62,720 nucleotides of DNA from Promethearchaeia archaeon (GTDB lineage Archaea > Asgardarchaeota > Lokiarchaeia > Sigyniarchaeales > SOKP01). Under the pieces are notes generated by a model. The model searched no databases, was not told the DNA's origin, and saw only the letters and a list, made by a program, of their open reading frames with translations. The stretch is from NCBI GenBank assembly GCA_029856105.1, contig JAHQWH010000013.1:1-62720 (forward strand), written 5' to 3'. Position 1 is the stretch's first letter. Each line of letters begins with the position of its first letter. Position numbers and translations under genes: made by a program. This document shows positions 7,654 through 17,458 of the stretch, in pieces.

Positions 7654-8949
7654 TTACTGTTTATTAATATTAAGTTTTTTATGTTTAATAGTACTGGGGT
7701 AAGGAAAATTCCCCCTCAATAGGATGACAATAATTTTAAATCCTTTTTCTTCAAATACGCTAACATCTTTAGTGGAATAATTCTTGGTTTTCTCTGTATT
7801 ATCGTAAACAACAAGAAATCCCACATCTTCCTTTCTATTATAACAATAGTATGCAACTTGATCCTTATGAGCTTCATAGATTTTATCTAAGTCTTGTTCC
7901 GTGTCTTCCACCTTGACATCAACGGGATAATTGTAGATCAAGAAATCAATATCTCCCTTTGCCACTTTCTTGTGGTTTTCTACTTTAGAACCTAAATTGG
8001 AATATAATTGACGATATACCTTATTGTGAAAATCCTCTTCGTCAATATCTTCTTTAGTTTTAAAAAGCGGAATTTGTAGATGTGAACCGTATATGGATAA
8101 AAGATTATCGATAACGGCATTAAACTGCCTTTTGCTCCTCACTTTCTCGTCAATCTCACTACAAATTGCTTTCTTAATCCTTTTTATTTGGTTTTCAAGA
8201 ACAACTTCTGGATAATTTTCATTCCAGTATTCGTCAATTTTATCAAGGATTCGTCTTATACCCTTTCGAGTGCAGCTAAAGAATAGGGAAAGATTCTCCA
8301 TTATTTTCCAACCAGTAGTGTTAAATATTTGCTTGGAGAAATCGGGGGGTCCTGTTCGTGAAGTATATTCGGGGTCTACTGAATCGTAATAATCACCATA
8401 TATACGCCATTTAGTATCTTCATAAATTGTGATTCCATTTCCATCTTTCACGCCAATAGCAAATTCAACGCAATATTTATCAAATTTAGGATCATCTTGA
8501 GGGATTTCGTCTTGATTTCTTGAAACAGCATCATTCTTACTAGAACCCCAAATATCCCAGTAATATAGCATAATTAATGCAAGTTCGTCTTTTTCGTTTA
8601 AGAATTCTACATAAGCTAATAATTCATTAATTATAGCTGAATGCTCTTCAGTGAAGGTCTTTATTTTTTGAATAATTTCTTCATAAGATTCATAAGAAGG
8701 ATTGTTCTTTAATTGATGCATCTGATCTCTGAAGTCTTCTAAAACTTTCAATATATATCGTGTCTTTTCTTCCAATTCATCGATGTTTCTCTCTTTATCT
8801 TTAATCCACCATCGATAAATATGAATTGGTTTGTAATTATTCTTCTTTATATAGATATTCTCGGCTGTCACGAAATACTTGTGAATACGACCAATTGTCA
8901 GTGTTGCTCCTTCAAATAAATCTTTGTGCAACTCTTTGAACGATGCCAT
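7654..8949 (-). CDS. PD-(D/E)XK nuclease-like defence protein, 431 residues
   Basis: A long, largely helical N-terminal region (about 1-270) is followed by a C-terminal domain that looks like a PD-(D/E)XK nuclease: VYRQLYSNLG (helix), KKVAKGDIDFLIYN (Asp 335), YPVDVKVED (Asp 344 with Lys 346), then a helix and the strand VGFLVVYD. Related layouts are seen in restriction and defence proteins that carry a nuclease domain after a helical region. It is the last gene before the Rep, downstream of the OLD nuclease on the same strand. No methyltransferase or known partner is fused to it. Confidence 0.6.
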   Translation of the reverse strand: MASFKELHKDLFEGATLTIGRIHKYFVTAENIYIKKNNYKPIHIYRWWIKDKERNIDELEEKTRYILKVLEDFRDQMHQLKNNPSYESYEEIIQKIKTFTEEHSAIINELLAYVEFLNEKDELALIMLYYWDIWGSSKNDAVSRNQDEIPQDDPKFDKYCVEFAIGVKDGNGITIYEDTKWRIYGDYYDSVDPEYTSRTGPPDFSKQIFNTTGWKIMENLSLFFSCTRKGIRRILDKIDEYWNENYPEVVLENQIKRIKKAICSEIDEKVRSKRQFNAVIDNLLSIYGSHLQIPLFKTKEDIDEEDFHNKVYRQLYSNLGSKVENHKKVAKGDIDFLIYNYPVDVKVEDTEQDLDKIYEAHKDQVAYYCYNRKEDVGFLVVYDNTEKTKNYSTKDVSVFEEKGFKIIVILLRGNFPYPSTIKHKKLNINKQ

Positions 8950-9179
8950 TTTTTAATGATATTTTATTTCAATTTTTTTTCTAAATTTTTCTTTAAATAA
9001 TAATGAAAATATTGAAGTATTAAAGTTTAGGTTGAAATAACTATTTTGAATACAGAAAGAAAATTGAAAATATTATGTTTTTTTATATGAAGTGATGGTG
9101 AAAATAACAATAATTCCACAATATGAACACCGTACTATCTTTATTTTTTTCTATTAAACCTTTCATTCCATTATTCTTG

Positions 9180-11231
9180 CTAATAAAAATCATATAATTT
9201 CGTTTGTTTTTTATCATCGTCCATTGATATCTTGTTTGCGATTTCATTTCTAACGATTTCTTCACTTTGTAATAATTGTTCATTATCTGAGTGGTTTTCT
9301 TTATCATTAGATATGGTGTCAATTTTCAATTCTTCTATATCTTCGCGTGTTTCATCTATTTGAAATGCTAATATAAAATTAATTATTTTTGGTAAAACCT
9401 CGCTCATATTTTCTATTGAAAGATTTTTAGCAAATGTAAAAGCTTTAAGACCTTTTTTGTCTCCGTGTTGCGTTATTCCGATTAATTTTTCAAAATTAGG
9501 ATTTATTGTAATTAAACCAATTTTATTATTGCCTATTGAAATAAGCTCATTTATCTTATTATTTTCCTTAAATCGTCTTTTCTTCCCTTGAATTTGCTCA
9601 ATTTTTCGATTATCATATCCTAACTCTCGTAATTTATCTGCAGATTTTTCTTGTTCAGCGGTTAACGGATCAATATCGTGAATAACGATAATCGGTTTAT
9701 CGTAATAGAATAATATCTTGATAAAATAAGATAGCATAGTTTTTCCACCGCATTCTACTATTGAGAAATTTAATTTATCAAAATTTTTACCCATTAGCTC
9801 AGCAACGTGAGATAATACAATTTTTTCCACATTACCTTCAACTAATATAACTTTTTTTGCAAAAAACATTTCGTTTCTTTCAGGATTGAATCTCATTAAA
9901 AGTTCATATTCTTTTTGCACCTTTGGTTTAAATAACTCTTTTTCTATAAAACTTATTCGAGAACCCGTTTCTATCGGTTCTTTAATTGTTAATCCTATTG
10001 ATAAATAGTTACTTATATCAATGAAATTAGAACTATGAGTGCTATAAAACACTTGATCGTATTCAGATATTAGAATTAATATATCTCTAAGGGATTTCTG
10101 TGCTTGGGGATGTAAATATAATTCAGGCTCTTCTATTATAAATAAAAATGGTTTATCTTCTGAAATTCCTTTATCTTTTATCTTATTCTTTAGATATTCT
10201 GAATATGTAATAAAAAGAGAAAAAATTAATGCTCTTTTTAATCCATCGCCTTTATTTTCTATTGAGCTTTCTATTCCGTCATTAATTATTATATCCGTAT
10301 TCGTAAAAAAATCTTGTAATCTTGGGGGAAAAATCTTAATTTCTATGCTATTTGTAGCAATATTTTGATTTAAATTTTTCAATAAATTACTTTCAATTTG
10401 TTTAATTATTTCAAATCGTTTATCTTCTTCATCTTCTCCTTTTTTTAGAAGGGTTTCTAGCTCGTTGCGATTTTTTTTAAATTCTTCAATTATCTTTGAA
10501 TCGTCCGAATTGTCCTCTATGCTTTTTAAAATTATTTTCTCTAAAATTTTTTTATAAATTGATTTACTTTTTTCAGATGTTTTTACTTCTTCCGAAATTT
10601 TTTTTGTCGCCTCAATGTATAACACTTCTGGTAAAAAGCTAGAAATTTCTTTCCATTTTAGTTTTGTACTACACTCTTTTTTTTTGAGTTCACATTCATT
10701 ACCTTTTTCTTTTATAAATTGAGGTATAGCTTTTTCTACACTTGCTTTAGTTATTTTCCCTTTATCATTTTTAATTCCATCTTCATAATCATGTTCCTTA
10801 AAAAAGTTAATAATTGCTTCGCTATTTTCTCCCCATTTATTAAATTTACTACCATCAAAATGGGGAATTTCTGGAAGTTCTCGCGTTATTAGAAGATCTG
10901 ATGAAACTCTTTCAGTTTCTTCGTTCATCGATATAATTTTTGTTATAATTAGATTGTTATCACACAAGTAATCTTCAAAAAATATATTTTCCAACTCGGT
11001 TAAATTGAAAAATGTTATTGATATTTTAATCAAGTTTTTTATGGTCTTTTGAAAAAAATCTTCTTGTGTAATTCCAGCAACAGAACTTTTAAAGAATAAG
11101 TCTATAGCTCTAAAAACATTTGTTTTCCCTGAATTGTTTTCTCCAATCAATTGTAAAAAGTTATTTTTTATTTTAATGGTTAATTTCTTTATGGAGCGAT
11201 AATTCTCAATTGATATCGTTTCTATTAACAT
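9180..11231 (-). CDS. OLD-family nuclease (ABC-type ATPase + TOPRIM) with C-terminal PIP-box-like tail
   Basis: The N-terminal half is an SMC/RecF-like ATPase: Walker A GENNSGKT (30-37), signature-like NKGDGLKRAL (about 326-335), Walker B FLFIIEEPELYLHP (about 362-375) and the switch His in YSTHSS (about 396-401). The second half is a TOPRIM nuclease: VILVEGNVEK (Glu 465) and IVIHDID (Asp 519 and 521). OLD proteins cleave DNA or RNA and act in phage defence (P2 OLD, GajA of Gabija, retron effectors). No UvrD-like GajB is adjacent. The last eight residues, QTKLYDFY, match a PCNA-binding PIP-box. A nucleotidyltransferase gene lies 271 bases upstream on the same strand. Confidence 0.85.
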   Translation of the reverse strand: MLIETISIENYRSIKKLTIKIKNNFLQLIGENNSGKTNVFRAIDLFFKSSVAGITQEDFFQKTIKNLIKISITFFNLTELENIFFEDYLCDNNLIITKIISMNEETERVSSDLLITRELPEIPHFDGSKFNKWGENSEAIINFFKEHDYEDGIKNDKGKITKASVEKAIPQFIKEKGNECELKKKECSTKLKWKEISSFLPEVLYIEATKKISEEVKTSEKSKSIYKKILEKIILKSIEDNSDDSKIIEEFKKNRNELETLLKKGEDEEDKRFEIIKQIESNLLKNLNQNIATNSIEIKIFPPRLQDFFTNTDIIINDGIESSIENKGDGLKRALIFSLFITYSEYLKNKIKDKGISEDKPFLFIIEEPELYLHPQAQKSLRDILILISEYDQVFYSTHSSNFIDISNYLSIGLTIKEPIETGSRISFIEKELFKPKVQKEYELLMRFNPERNEMFFAKKVILVEGNVEKIVLSHVAELMGKNFDKLNFSIVECGGKTMLSYFIKILFYYDKPIIVIHDIDPLTAEQEKSADKLRELGYDNRKIEQIQGKKRRFKENNKINELISIGNNKIGLITINPNFEKLIGITQHGDKKGLKAFTFAKNLSIENMSEVLPKIINFILAFQIDETREDIEELKIDTISNDKENHSDNEQLLQSEEIVRNEIANKISMDDDKKQTKLYDFY

Positions 11232-11502
11232 GTTCTGATTTTAGATTTAATTGTTTATTTTGTGTATTATCAAAAAAAAAAAGGGTTCAAACTTTTGTCT
11301 TACCTAAGCTAAATTCTATTAATTCAATTTATCTGTTTTTCAATAACAGAGTAGAATTTAAGGTTTTTATATTTGTGTCAATTTTTATTATTATTTTTTT
11401 TCTTTTTTGCTCGTTTTATCTGCGTGCGACTGAATTCTTCGGGCAGCTTTAGAGGTTATTTTATTTTTTCCCATACAAACACCTATGAAATGTGATTTTG
11501 AT

Positions 11503-12438
11503 TTATTTACCGAAAAGTTTCTCCCACTGGTTGTTTTTAGCTAAGTTGTTCGCGTGTCGTAGTTTATTATTAAAAGTGCTTACTTGTTTCTTATTGTAAT
11601 CGTTTAGAATTGATTTATAAGTGTATACTCTATCTTTTAATATCAATTCGTTATCAAAATGTTTTCCGAAAAGAATGACAGATTCTCTAAAAAAAGTTCG
11701 TACAGCACCTTTCCACCCGTTTATTTCGTGATCAATAAAAATTTCTTCGACTAATCTTTGAATCACATAAGATTTTAACGGTTTTTTCCAATGCCAGTTC
11801 CAATATTTTAGTAGCAAAATGAGCTTTGTTCCGTTACCGTGGTGTTTCTTGTTCAATTTGTTAAGTCCTTTTTCCTCGGATTTTAGATTAATTTTTTTTT
11901 GGTCATTCCATCCATCAGGAACGAGCAATAAGTTTTTAGGTAACTCTATCGCAGGAATGCAATCCATCTTCAGAACCTTATTTTGATAATGTAATTCAAT
12001 GGGTATGGCGTGAGTGCGTGGAAGTGCCTTTAATATTACAAGGTCTTTGTTAATTCTTTCGTGAATTGTGTCTAAATCGTCATATAATGTCGTGAACATG
12101 CATTCTCCGTCTAAAATTTCGAGGTTTAAAGAAAATCCATCGTTTTCCTTGTATATCATATAGATATCGATGTCAAACTTTTTATTTATGTGCACTCCTA
12201 AATCAAAAGAGCCACCGTACCAAAATCCTTTCACTTGGACAGCGTTAGAAAATTCTTGAATAGCATTTTGGGGAGGAGTGAATATCCATTCTGATACCTT
12301 GATTAGTTCTTTTTTCACATAATTAACCTGATTTCTAAGATATTTTTCTTTTCCTTCCTTAATGGTTAAACCGTCAATTAATTGTTCAAACCAATGTTCT
12401 GTATATTTTTTCGACAAATCAGTAATTAAAGAAAACAT
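11503..12438 (-). CDS. CD-NTase/OAS-like nucleotidyltransferase
   Basis: A 311-residue protein of the polymerase-beta-type nucleotidyltransferase superfamily. It has FWYGGSFDLGVHI (Gly-Gly-Ser, about 75-77), KFDIDIY (Asp 89 and Asp 91) and KMDCIPA (Asp 159), so all three metal-binding aspartates are present. The helical half contains LLLKYWNWHWKKPLKSYVIQ (about 207-226), the K-Y-W-N then K-S-Y pattern typical of OAS1/cGAS/DncV-like enzymes. Family members make cyclic oligonucleotides for CBASS, though some tRNA-modifying enzymes look similar. No SAVED, Cap2/Cap3 or HORMA gene is next to it; the nearest gene on the strand is the OLD nuclease. Confidence 0.7.
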   Translation of the reverse strand: MFSLITDLSKKYTEHWFEQLIDGLTIKEGKEKYLRNQVNYVKKELIKVSEWIFTPPQNAIQEFSNAVQVKGFWYGGSFDLGVHINKKFDIDIYMIYKENDGFSLNLEILDGECMFTTLYDDLDTIHERINKDLVILKALPRTHAIPIELHYQNKVLKMDCIPAIELPKNLLLVPDGWNDQKKINLKSEEKGLNKLNKKHHGNGTKLILLLKYWNWHWKKPLKSYVIQRLVEEIFIDHEINGWKGAVRTFFRESVILFGKHFDNELILKDRVYTYKSILNDYNKKQVSTFNNKLRHANNLAKNNQWEKLFGK

Positions 12439-12553
12439 GCATATTTAAATTTGATCATCTTAGAACCATCAGTAAAATGAAAAGTTTATAAAAATTAGAT
12501 CTGAACAGTTAAACCTTTTTATTTCGAAAGTGGTATATTTCTTTCTCCAATTA

Positions 12554-15535
12554 TTAAAAATCTAATAAGCTTTTTTGACTCTTTTCATATACCTTTTTTG
12601 CGCCTTTTAAATCTAATTTCCTTTTTTTTACTCTTTTTCCATCATCCAAAAGAATTTCGGGATCAACACCCTTTCTTCTTGCGTCTGATATCTTTATTAC
12701 TACTTCACTAAGCTCATCAACTAATTCCTCTGAGTTTAATCCAGATAATACTGCTTTATCAAGCTTTTTGAGTTTTGCATAATACTCATCTGTGTTTATT
12801 GGCACATCTTGTAATTCTCTGAATCTCATTTTTATATTTTGTTTTTGATCCTCTGATAATTTAGAAGGATCTGGAATTTTCATAGTCTCGACTTCATATA
12901 TTACTACTCTAGAAGCGCCCCCTCCAGTGGTTCTTCCTTCAATCTCTCTAACGAGTTTGAAGTAATTTGAATTAAGAATCCCCGCTATTACATCCCTATC
13001 AATATCCTCTTTCAAATTAATATCATATAAGTTACGATCGGCAACAATTCCGTCTAAATTAACGGGTATAAAAATACGTTCCCAACAAGTTTCAGGTATA
13101 AACATATCTGGGATTGAAAGCTCTCCAAGATTAAACCAACATTGATATCTGTTTCTGTTAGCGATACACGTAGGTCTTAAATGTGGAAGTTTATGAGAAC
13201 CCCAATCTCTTTCCCACATATTGTGAATTATGTAAGAATAAGTTCCTTGATATCCATCATCATATAAACATTTTAAAATATACCGTTCTAAATTAGTTAA
13301 GTCTTTTAAATTCGCGTTCGAAGGTAAATCTGGTAGTTTTATAATTTGTAGATCCTTTTCTGCGAAATTTTTTAATTTCTTATAAATATAATTATTTAAA
13401 TCAAGAACCATAAATTTTGAATTAGACTTCCTAAAAGAAATTGTTTCAGTTTGCCTTATCGATTTTGCTATAGGTCTAAGAAATTTCATATTTATACCCC
13501 ACTTTTTGTATTCAGCTTCCTCTATGTAAAAAAAATCGTTACATCCACTGGTTATTCTCCTGCTTATAGTTACTATTTCTTTTAATTCTAGCATGTCGGA
13601 TCGCGAAATTATGTCCCAATATATATTGGGGGCATAGATAAATTTATCCCATTTTCTTTCTCTACAAAGATCTTTCTGGCTTTTACTTAAAATTCTTATT
13701 TGGTTATTTTCCAAAAGTGTCTCAGGTTCACTCTTTTCTGAAACTCTAGATATGATTTCATCTAATTTCATTTTTCTTTTAATTCGTATAAATTTTACAA
13801 CATTTTCATTTCTCTTTTCTTTCTCTTCACACTTGGTTAAAAGAGTAATACATGTTGGAACTAAAGCCTCTTCAAAAACACTTTTAGAAAACTCAATTAC
13901 TGCTTGAATTTTAAATGTATTTAAAAAAAAGTCTTGTAAATCTTCTCCATACCTAGTTGTTAGCCATTTATTAGATGTAATAAATCCTAATCTCCCATTA
14001 TTATCTAAAAATTCTGAAGAATGAGTAAAAAAATAAACATAAATATCTGATCTATCACTAAATTTTTTATATCCTATTCTTTTTAGATGTCTTCGGCATA
14101 ACTCTTTATTCGCTATTTTTTCTTGTCGTATATAAGGAGGATTACCAATAATCACATTTACTTTTGTGGGAACATTTAATTTTGTAGAATCGGTCACTTT
14201 TTTGATACCACTAATTGTTGCTAATTCAACAACAATTCTATTCTGTTTAGGATTAAGATTAAAGTAATCTTGAACCTCAAGATTTAAACTCTTCGTGTTA
14301 GAATTTAAATCTCTTAAAGCGAGGTTGATTGCCGTTAAATGTATTGGAAATCGATTTATATCAATTCCGTATAATTGATTTAATAACTCGTTATGTGTTT
14401 TTATAATTTTCTCTTTTTTATTAATAGCCTTTAATCTTTCATATGCCCCTACCAGAAAACTACCGCTACCACAACCAGGATCCAACAAACGATCATTTGC
14501 ATCTAATATAGTTAATTTAGTTATTAAATCTACAACTTCTTTTGGTGTGTAATATTGTCCTAAATCGTGTCTTTCTTTAATGGGGATAATACTTTCGTAG
14601 ATCTTTCCCACAACATCATGATCGAACTGTGATAAGTCATATTGTTCAAGTTCCTCTAAAAATTCCTTTATTTCAACTACAACCTCGTCGTTAAACGGTA
14701 CTTCATCAAAAATGGGATCATGTTCATATACAACTTCAAAATCTATTTTGTTTATTAGTTCCATAAATTTTTCTTTTAAAGAATTAGCAAAATCATCAGT
14801 TTCTTCGATGGTTAGTTTAGGAATCTTTTCGTAGGCAGGTTGATCTTCAATAATTTTATAAAAAACCAATTTATTCATCAAAAGATATGCCCATTGCGTA
14901 TTAAATCGCATTAGACTTTCAGCAAAATTTGCAAAAGCCCATCCTTGATTTTTTATCCATTCCTCAATATTTTTTTTAAACTGAATATTTGCATTAAGCT
15001 TCTCGTAAACACCATGCTTGTTTTTTAATATTAACCGATTGTGAAAGCCCTTTAAACGCTTTATAAAAGCTTGATGTCGTGGATCCCATTTTCTAATGCC
15101 TTTTTCTAAACCTGCTACTTCTTTAAGTAATGAGGGAGTAAATTCACCTATGTTTTTTACTAAGTAAGCGCTAGTTTTTCTTTCAAGTAAATGAGTTCCT
15201 TCTTCAAATGTGTGAAATAAAACAAGAGTATCGCCGTTATAAGTTGCGAAATAATTCGCTCCTATTTTCGAGGCGTACCCAAATGCTTGTTCTATTACTT
15301 TAGGAGAGTAAGGGTCAAGATCTCTTTTATATCCTCCTTTCATCTTTCTCTTAGCTTCAATTACCAAAAAGGGTCTTCTATTCTCAACATAAATAACGAT
15401 ATCTGCAAAACCGCTATTCACTTTTACTTCCGGTCTTACACTTGTAAATTTAATTCCATGATATTCTTTACCTTGTTGGATACTGTTTTTCAAATGTCTA
15501 TAGAGTTCAAAATGAATTATAGCTTCTGTGCTCAT
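12554..15535 (-). CDS. Type IIG-like restriction-modification enzyme (nuclease + adenine methyltransferase + TRD)
   Basis: One 993-residue chain holds a complete restriction-modification system. The N-terminal nuclease has SGFADIVIY (Asp 45) and FLVIEAKRK (Glu 60, Lys 62). A helical linker follows (about 150-320). The gamma-class N6-adenine methyltransferase has YYTPKEVVDLI, motif I LLDPGCGSGSF (about 350-360) and motif IV NPPYIR (465-470). The remainder is a target-recognition region. Such enzymes methylate one strand of a short asymmetric site and cut nearby. The last residues, SQKSLLDF, fit a minimal C-terminal PIP-box. Start is ATG at 15535; no separate S or R subunit is needed. Confidence 0.9.
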   Translation of the reverse strand: MSTEAIIHFELYRHLKNSIQQGKEYHGIKFTSVRPEVKVNSGFADIVIYVENRRPFLVIEAKRKMKGGYKRDLDPYSPKVIEQAFGYASKIGANYFATYNGDTLVLFHTFEEGTHLLERKTSAYLVKNIGEFTPSLLKEVAGLEKGIRKWDPRHQAFIKRLKGFHNRLILKNKHGVYEKLNANIQFKKNIEEWIKNQGWAFANFAESLMRFNTQWAYLLMNKLVFYKIIEDQPAYEKIPKLTIEETDDFANSLKEKFMELINKIDFEVVYEHDPIFDEVPFNDEVVVEIKEFLEELEQYDLSQFDHDVVGKIYESIIPIKERHDLGQYYTPKEVVDLITKLTILDANDRLLDPGCGSGSFLVGAYERLKAINKKEKIIKTHNELLNQLYGIDINRFPIHLTAINLALRDLNSNTKSLNLEVQDYFNLNPKQNRIVVELATISGIKKVTDSTKLNVPTKVNVIIGNPPYIRQEKIANKELCRRHLKRIGYKKFSDRSDIYVYFFTHSSEFLDNNGRLGFITSNKWLTTRYGEDLQDFFLNTFKIQAVIEFSKSVFEEALVPTCITLLTKCEEKEKRNENVVKFIRIKRKMKLDEIISRVSEKSEPETLLENNQIRILSKSQKDLCRERKWDKFIYAPNIYWDIISRSDMLELKEIVTISRRITSGCNDFFYIEEAEYKKWGINMKFLRPIAKSIRQTETISFRKSNSKFMVLDLNNYIYKKLKNFAEKDLQIIKLPDLPSNANLKDLTNLERYILKCLYDDGYQGTYSYIIHNMWERDWGSHKLPHLRPTCIANRNRYQCWFNLGELSIPDMFIPETCWERIFIPVNLDGIVADRNLYDINLKEDIDRDVIAGILNSNYFKLVREIEGRTTGGGASRVVIYEVETMKIPDPSKLSEDQKQNIKMRFRELQDVPINTDEYYAKLKKLDKAVLSGLNSEELVDELSEVVIKISDARRKGVDPEILLDDGKRVKKRKLDLKGAKKVYEKSQKSLLDF

Positions 15536-15672
15536 TCTTCATAACCTTATTTTATTGAATCAATTGATTCTCCTAAAACATCAATATATTTTAATGGAAT
15601 AAATATTTTTACGACTTTTTTATAATTATCTGTTAATATTTCTTCGGATTCATTATTTTTAAAGAAAAAAAA

Positions 15673-16188
15673 TCAAAAATGTAGTTGTTTAAAAGCCCCT
15701 TCTCTTTTCCATCTTGTTTGATCTCTACCAGGTGTTTCAAGATCTAGAGCGCAAATACCATTTTTTAAAATCAAAATTTCATCTCTAAAGGGAGCGATAA
15801 TTTTCTCTACATTTAATTCTCCAATTTTTACAATGTTTGGCACTGATTGTTTTTGATTACGGGCTACTGGCTTATTATATCGATATTGAAAACTTTTTTG
15901 CTCTATGGTGTTTTTTCTCAATGCTTCAATTAATAATTTTCCTAATGGTCTTATTTCATGTGGCAAGACATAAAGATCAGCTCTTAAGTGTTGACCAGGT
16001 ATTCGCATTTTACTTATGATATAGTCTGATATTTTTATAACAAGAAAAAGGATTTGGTTCAAATTTTCATAGGAAAAATTAAGCGACACAGTTTCAGTTT
16101 CAGACGGATGCTCAAGAACCTGTAATTTTTTAGTCCAATAAACTTTAAAGTGCCTACCTTCACAATTATAACTAAAGTAGGTTGTCAT
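15673..16188 (-). CDS. Hypothetical protein, 171 residues
   Basis: I do not recognise this protein. It is soluble and mixed alpha/beta, with no TM segment and no catalytic motif I can name. It begins MTTYFSYNCEGRHFKVYW, with aromatic beta-strand-like segments, and the C-terminal half is basic. It sits 137 bases upstream of the restriction-modification gene on the same strand, so it may be co-transcribed as an accessory or control gene of that system. A helix-turn-helix is not obvious. Confidence 0.6.
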   Translation of the reverse strand: MTTYFSYNCEGRHFKVYWTKKLQVLEHPSETETVSLNFSYENLNQILFLVIKISDYIISKMRIPGQHLRADLYVLPHEIRPLGKLLIEALRKNTIEQKSFQYRYNKPVARNQKQSVPNIVKIGELNVEKIIAPFRDEILILKNGICALDLETPGRDQTRWKREGAFKQLHF

Positions 16189-16510
16189 TTCATTAACTCA
16201 AGAAGTTTTGATTAATTGAGAATTCATCTTATGATTGATTAAAATTTTATTCTTATAATAAACTTAATTAAACTTTGTTTTAAGGATAGAGGTCATTACA
16301 AAATGTTAATTGAATAAATCTTTAGGATTATATATAATTTGTAATTGATTTTAATATTAAGATAATTTCTCCCTATTAATACATATCTCTTTATGGTTAG
16401 TTAATATTTTAATTTATTCTTCCTAAATAAGCTTAGATTTACCTTTATTCCTTATCTTATCGATATTTTCCAAAAATCACAATTCTCTTTATTGATTATT
16501 ACTTTTTAAT
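16189..16510. other. AT-rich spacer, no gene seen
   Basis: About 320 bases between the 171-residue gene and the PARIS-like pair. It is uniformly AT-rich with stops in all frames; no repeat, RNA or hairpin stands out. It should contain the promoter for the operon reading down to 12554. Confidence 0.35.
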
Positions 16511-17458
16511 TCAAATCCGAAATATCTTATGTGGATTATTACCTATTTCCCATTTTAGCAAATTTTTATATAATACATATTTTTTCAAATGATTTAATCC
16601 AAAAGCAACCTCAAAGAATTTATGTATATCTAAACTTGGCATTCTGCAGTCTTTTTTTCTTTTTGATAAAAAAGTATTTATTCCAACTGCCAATATAGAA
16701 AAAGCGTCATGCCCTTGACAAAATTGGCAAATTAAATTTTTATCGAAGGATTTAAGTTCTTCTTCTAATTCATTTTTAAGCCTTTTTTTAAAATCAGAAG
16801 TTTTATCATTAGTCACTATGATATCTGTAATTAATCTATTAATATCAATTTCAAGTGAATTATTTTTAATTAAACTGTAATAATTTAGTGTTTTAAATAA
16901 TAAATTAAAATTCTTCAAATCATTTATCCATCTTAAGATACCGATAGTTTTAGTACTATCTAATATATATTCACGTAATTTATTGGCAATTTCTTCGTCC
17001 TTAATATTAGTTTTATATTTTTTTTTTAAATGATGTTTTATTCGTTCTTTTTCAGTACAATGGCGATTAAAAAATTTATTAAAAACTTTTGATTTTAACA
17101 TCATAATATTAATATCATGATAATCTGTTCGAAATAATGATTTATGAACATAAAATTTCTTGTTTGTATAATCAAAATCTGCATCTACTATAGCAACAAT
17201 ACCTATTACAGAAAATTGACCGGATAATTCTCTATATAATATTTTTAAAGCTTCAATAGATACTTTCTTATCACCAGAAACCTTAATAATTACATCTTTG
17301 TGCTTGAAATTGTCATTCCAGAGATTTAAATCAGCTTCCCCTTCAACGATTAAATAGGTTTTGTTTTCTCTAGTCTCTTGATATTGCGTTAAAATTGATG
17401 TAGCAAATGCTTTAGCGCTTATTCTTATCATTTTTCTCTTAATCTCAAGAAGATTCAA
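16511..17458 (-). CDS. DUF4435 TOPRIM-like effector, AriB-like (PARIS)
   Basis: A 315-residue protein with DUF4435 hallmarks: YLIVEGEADLNLW (Glu 39), VAIVDADFD (Asp 92 and 94) and FRTDYHDINIMM (Asp 112, His 114, Asp 115). These are TOPRIM-type acidic residues plus the T-D-x-H-D element of the family. In PARIS, AriB is released from the AriA ATPase on infection and cleaves host tRNA. Size (about 36 kDa) fits AriB. Its start overlaps the ATPase gene by 14 bases, so the two are translationally coupled. The anti-restriction trigger seen in E. coli PARIS cannot be assumed here. Confidence 0.75.
   Translation of the reverse strand: MNLLEIKRKMIRISAKAFATSILTQYQETRENKTYLIVEGEADLNLWNDNFKHKDVIIKVSGDKKVSIEALKILYRELSGQFSVIGIVAIVDADFDYTNKKFYVHKSLFRTDYHDINIMMLKSKVFNKFFNRHCTEKERIKHHLKKKYKTNIKDEEIANKLREYILDSTKTIGILRWINDLKNFNLLFKTLNYYSLIKNNSLEIDINRLITDIIVTNDKTSDFKKRLKNELEEELKSFDKNLICQFCQGHDAFSILAVGINTFLSKRKKDCRMPSLDIHKFFEVAFGLNHLKKYVLYKNLLKWEIGNNPHKIFRI

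Noticed and set aside
9083..9322. 79-codon frame over the 3' end of the OLD gene
   Set aside because: It overlaps the OLD C-terminus in another frame. The OLD frame ends in a meaningful PIP-box-like tail, so no frameshift is needed.
9180..12438. Gabija (GajA-GajB)
   Set aside because: The OLD protein could be GajA-like, but no UvrD-type helicase GajB is adjacent.
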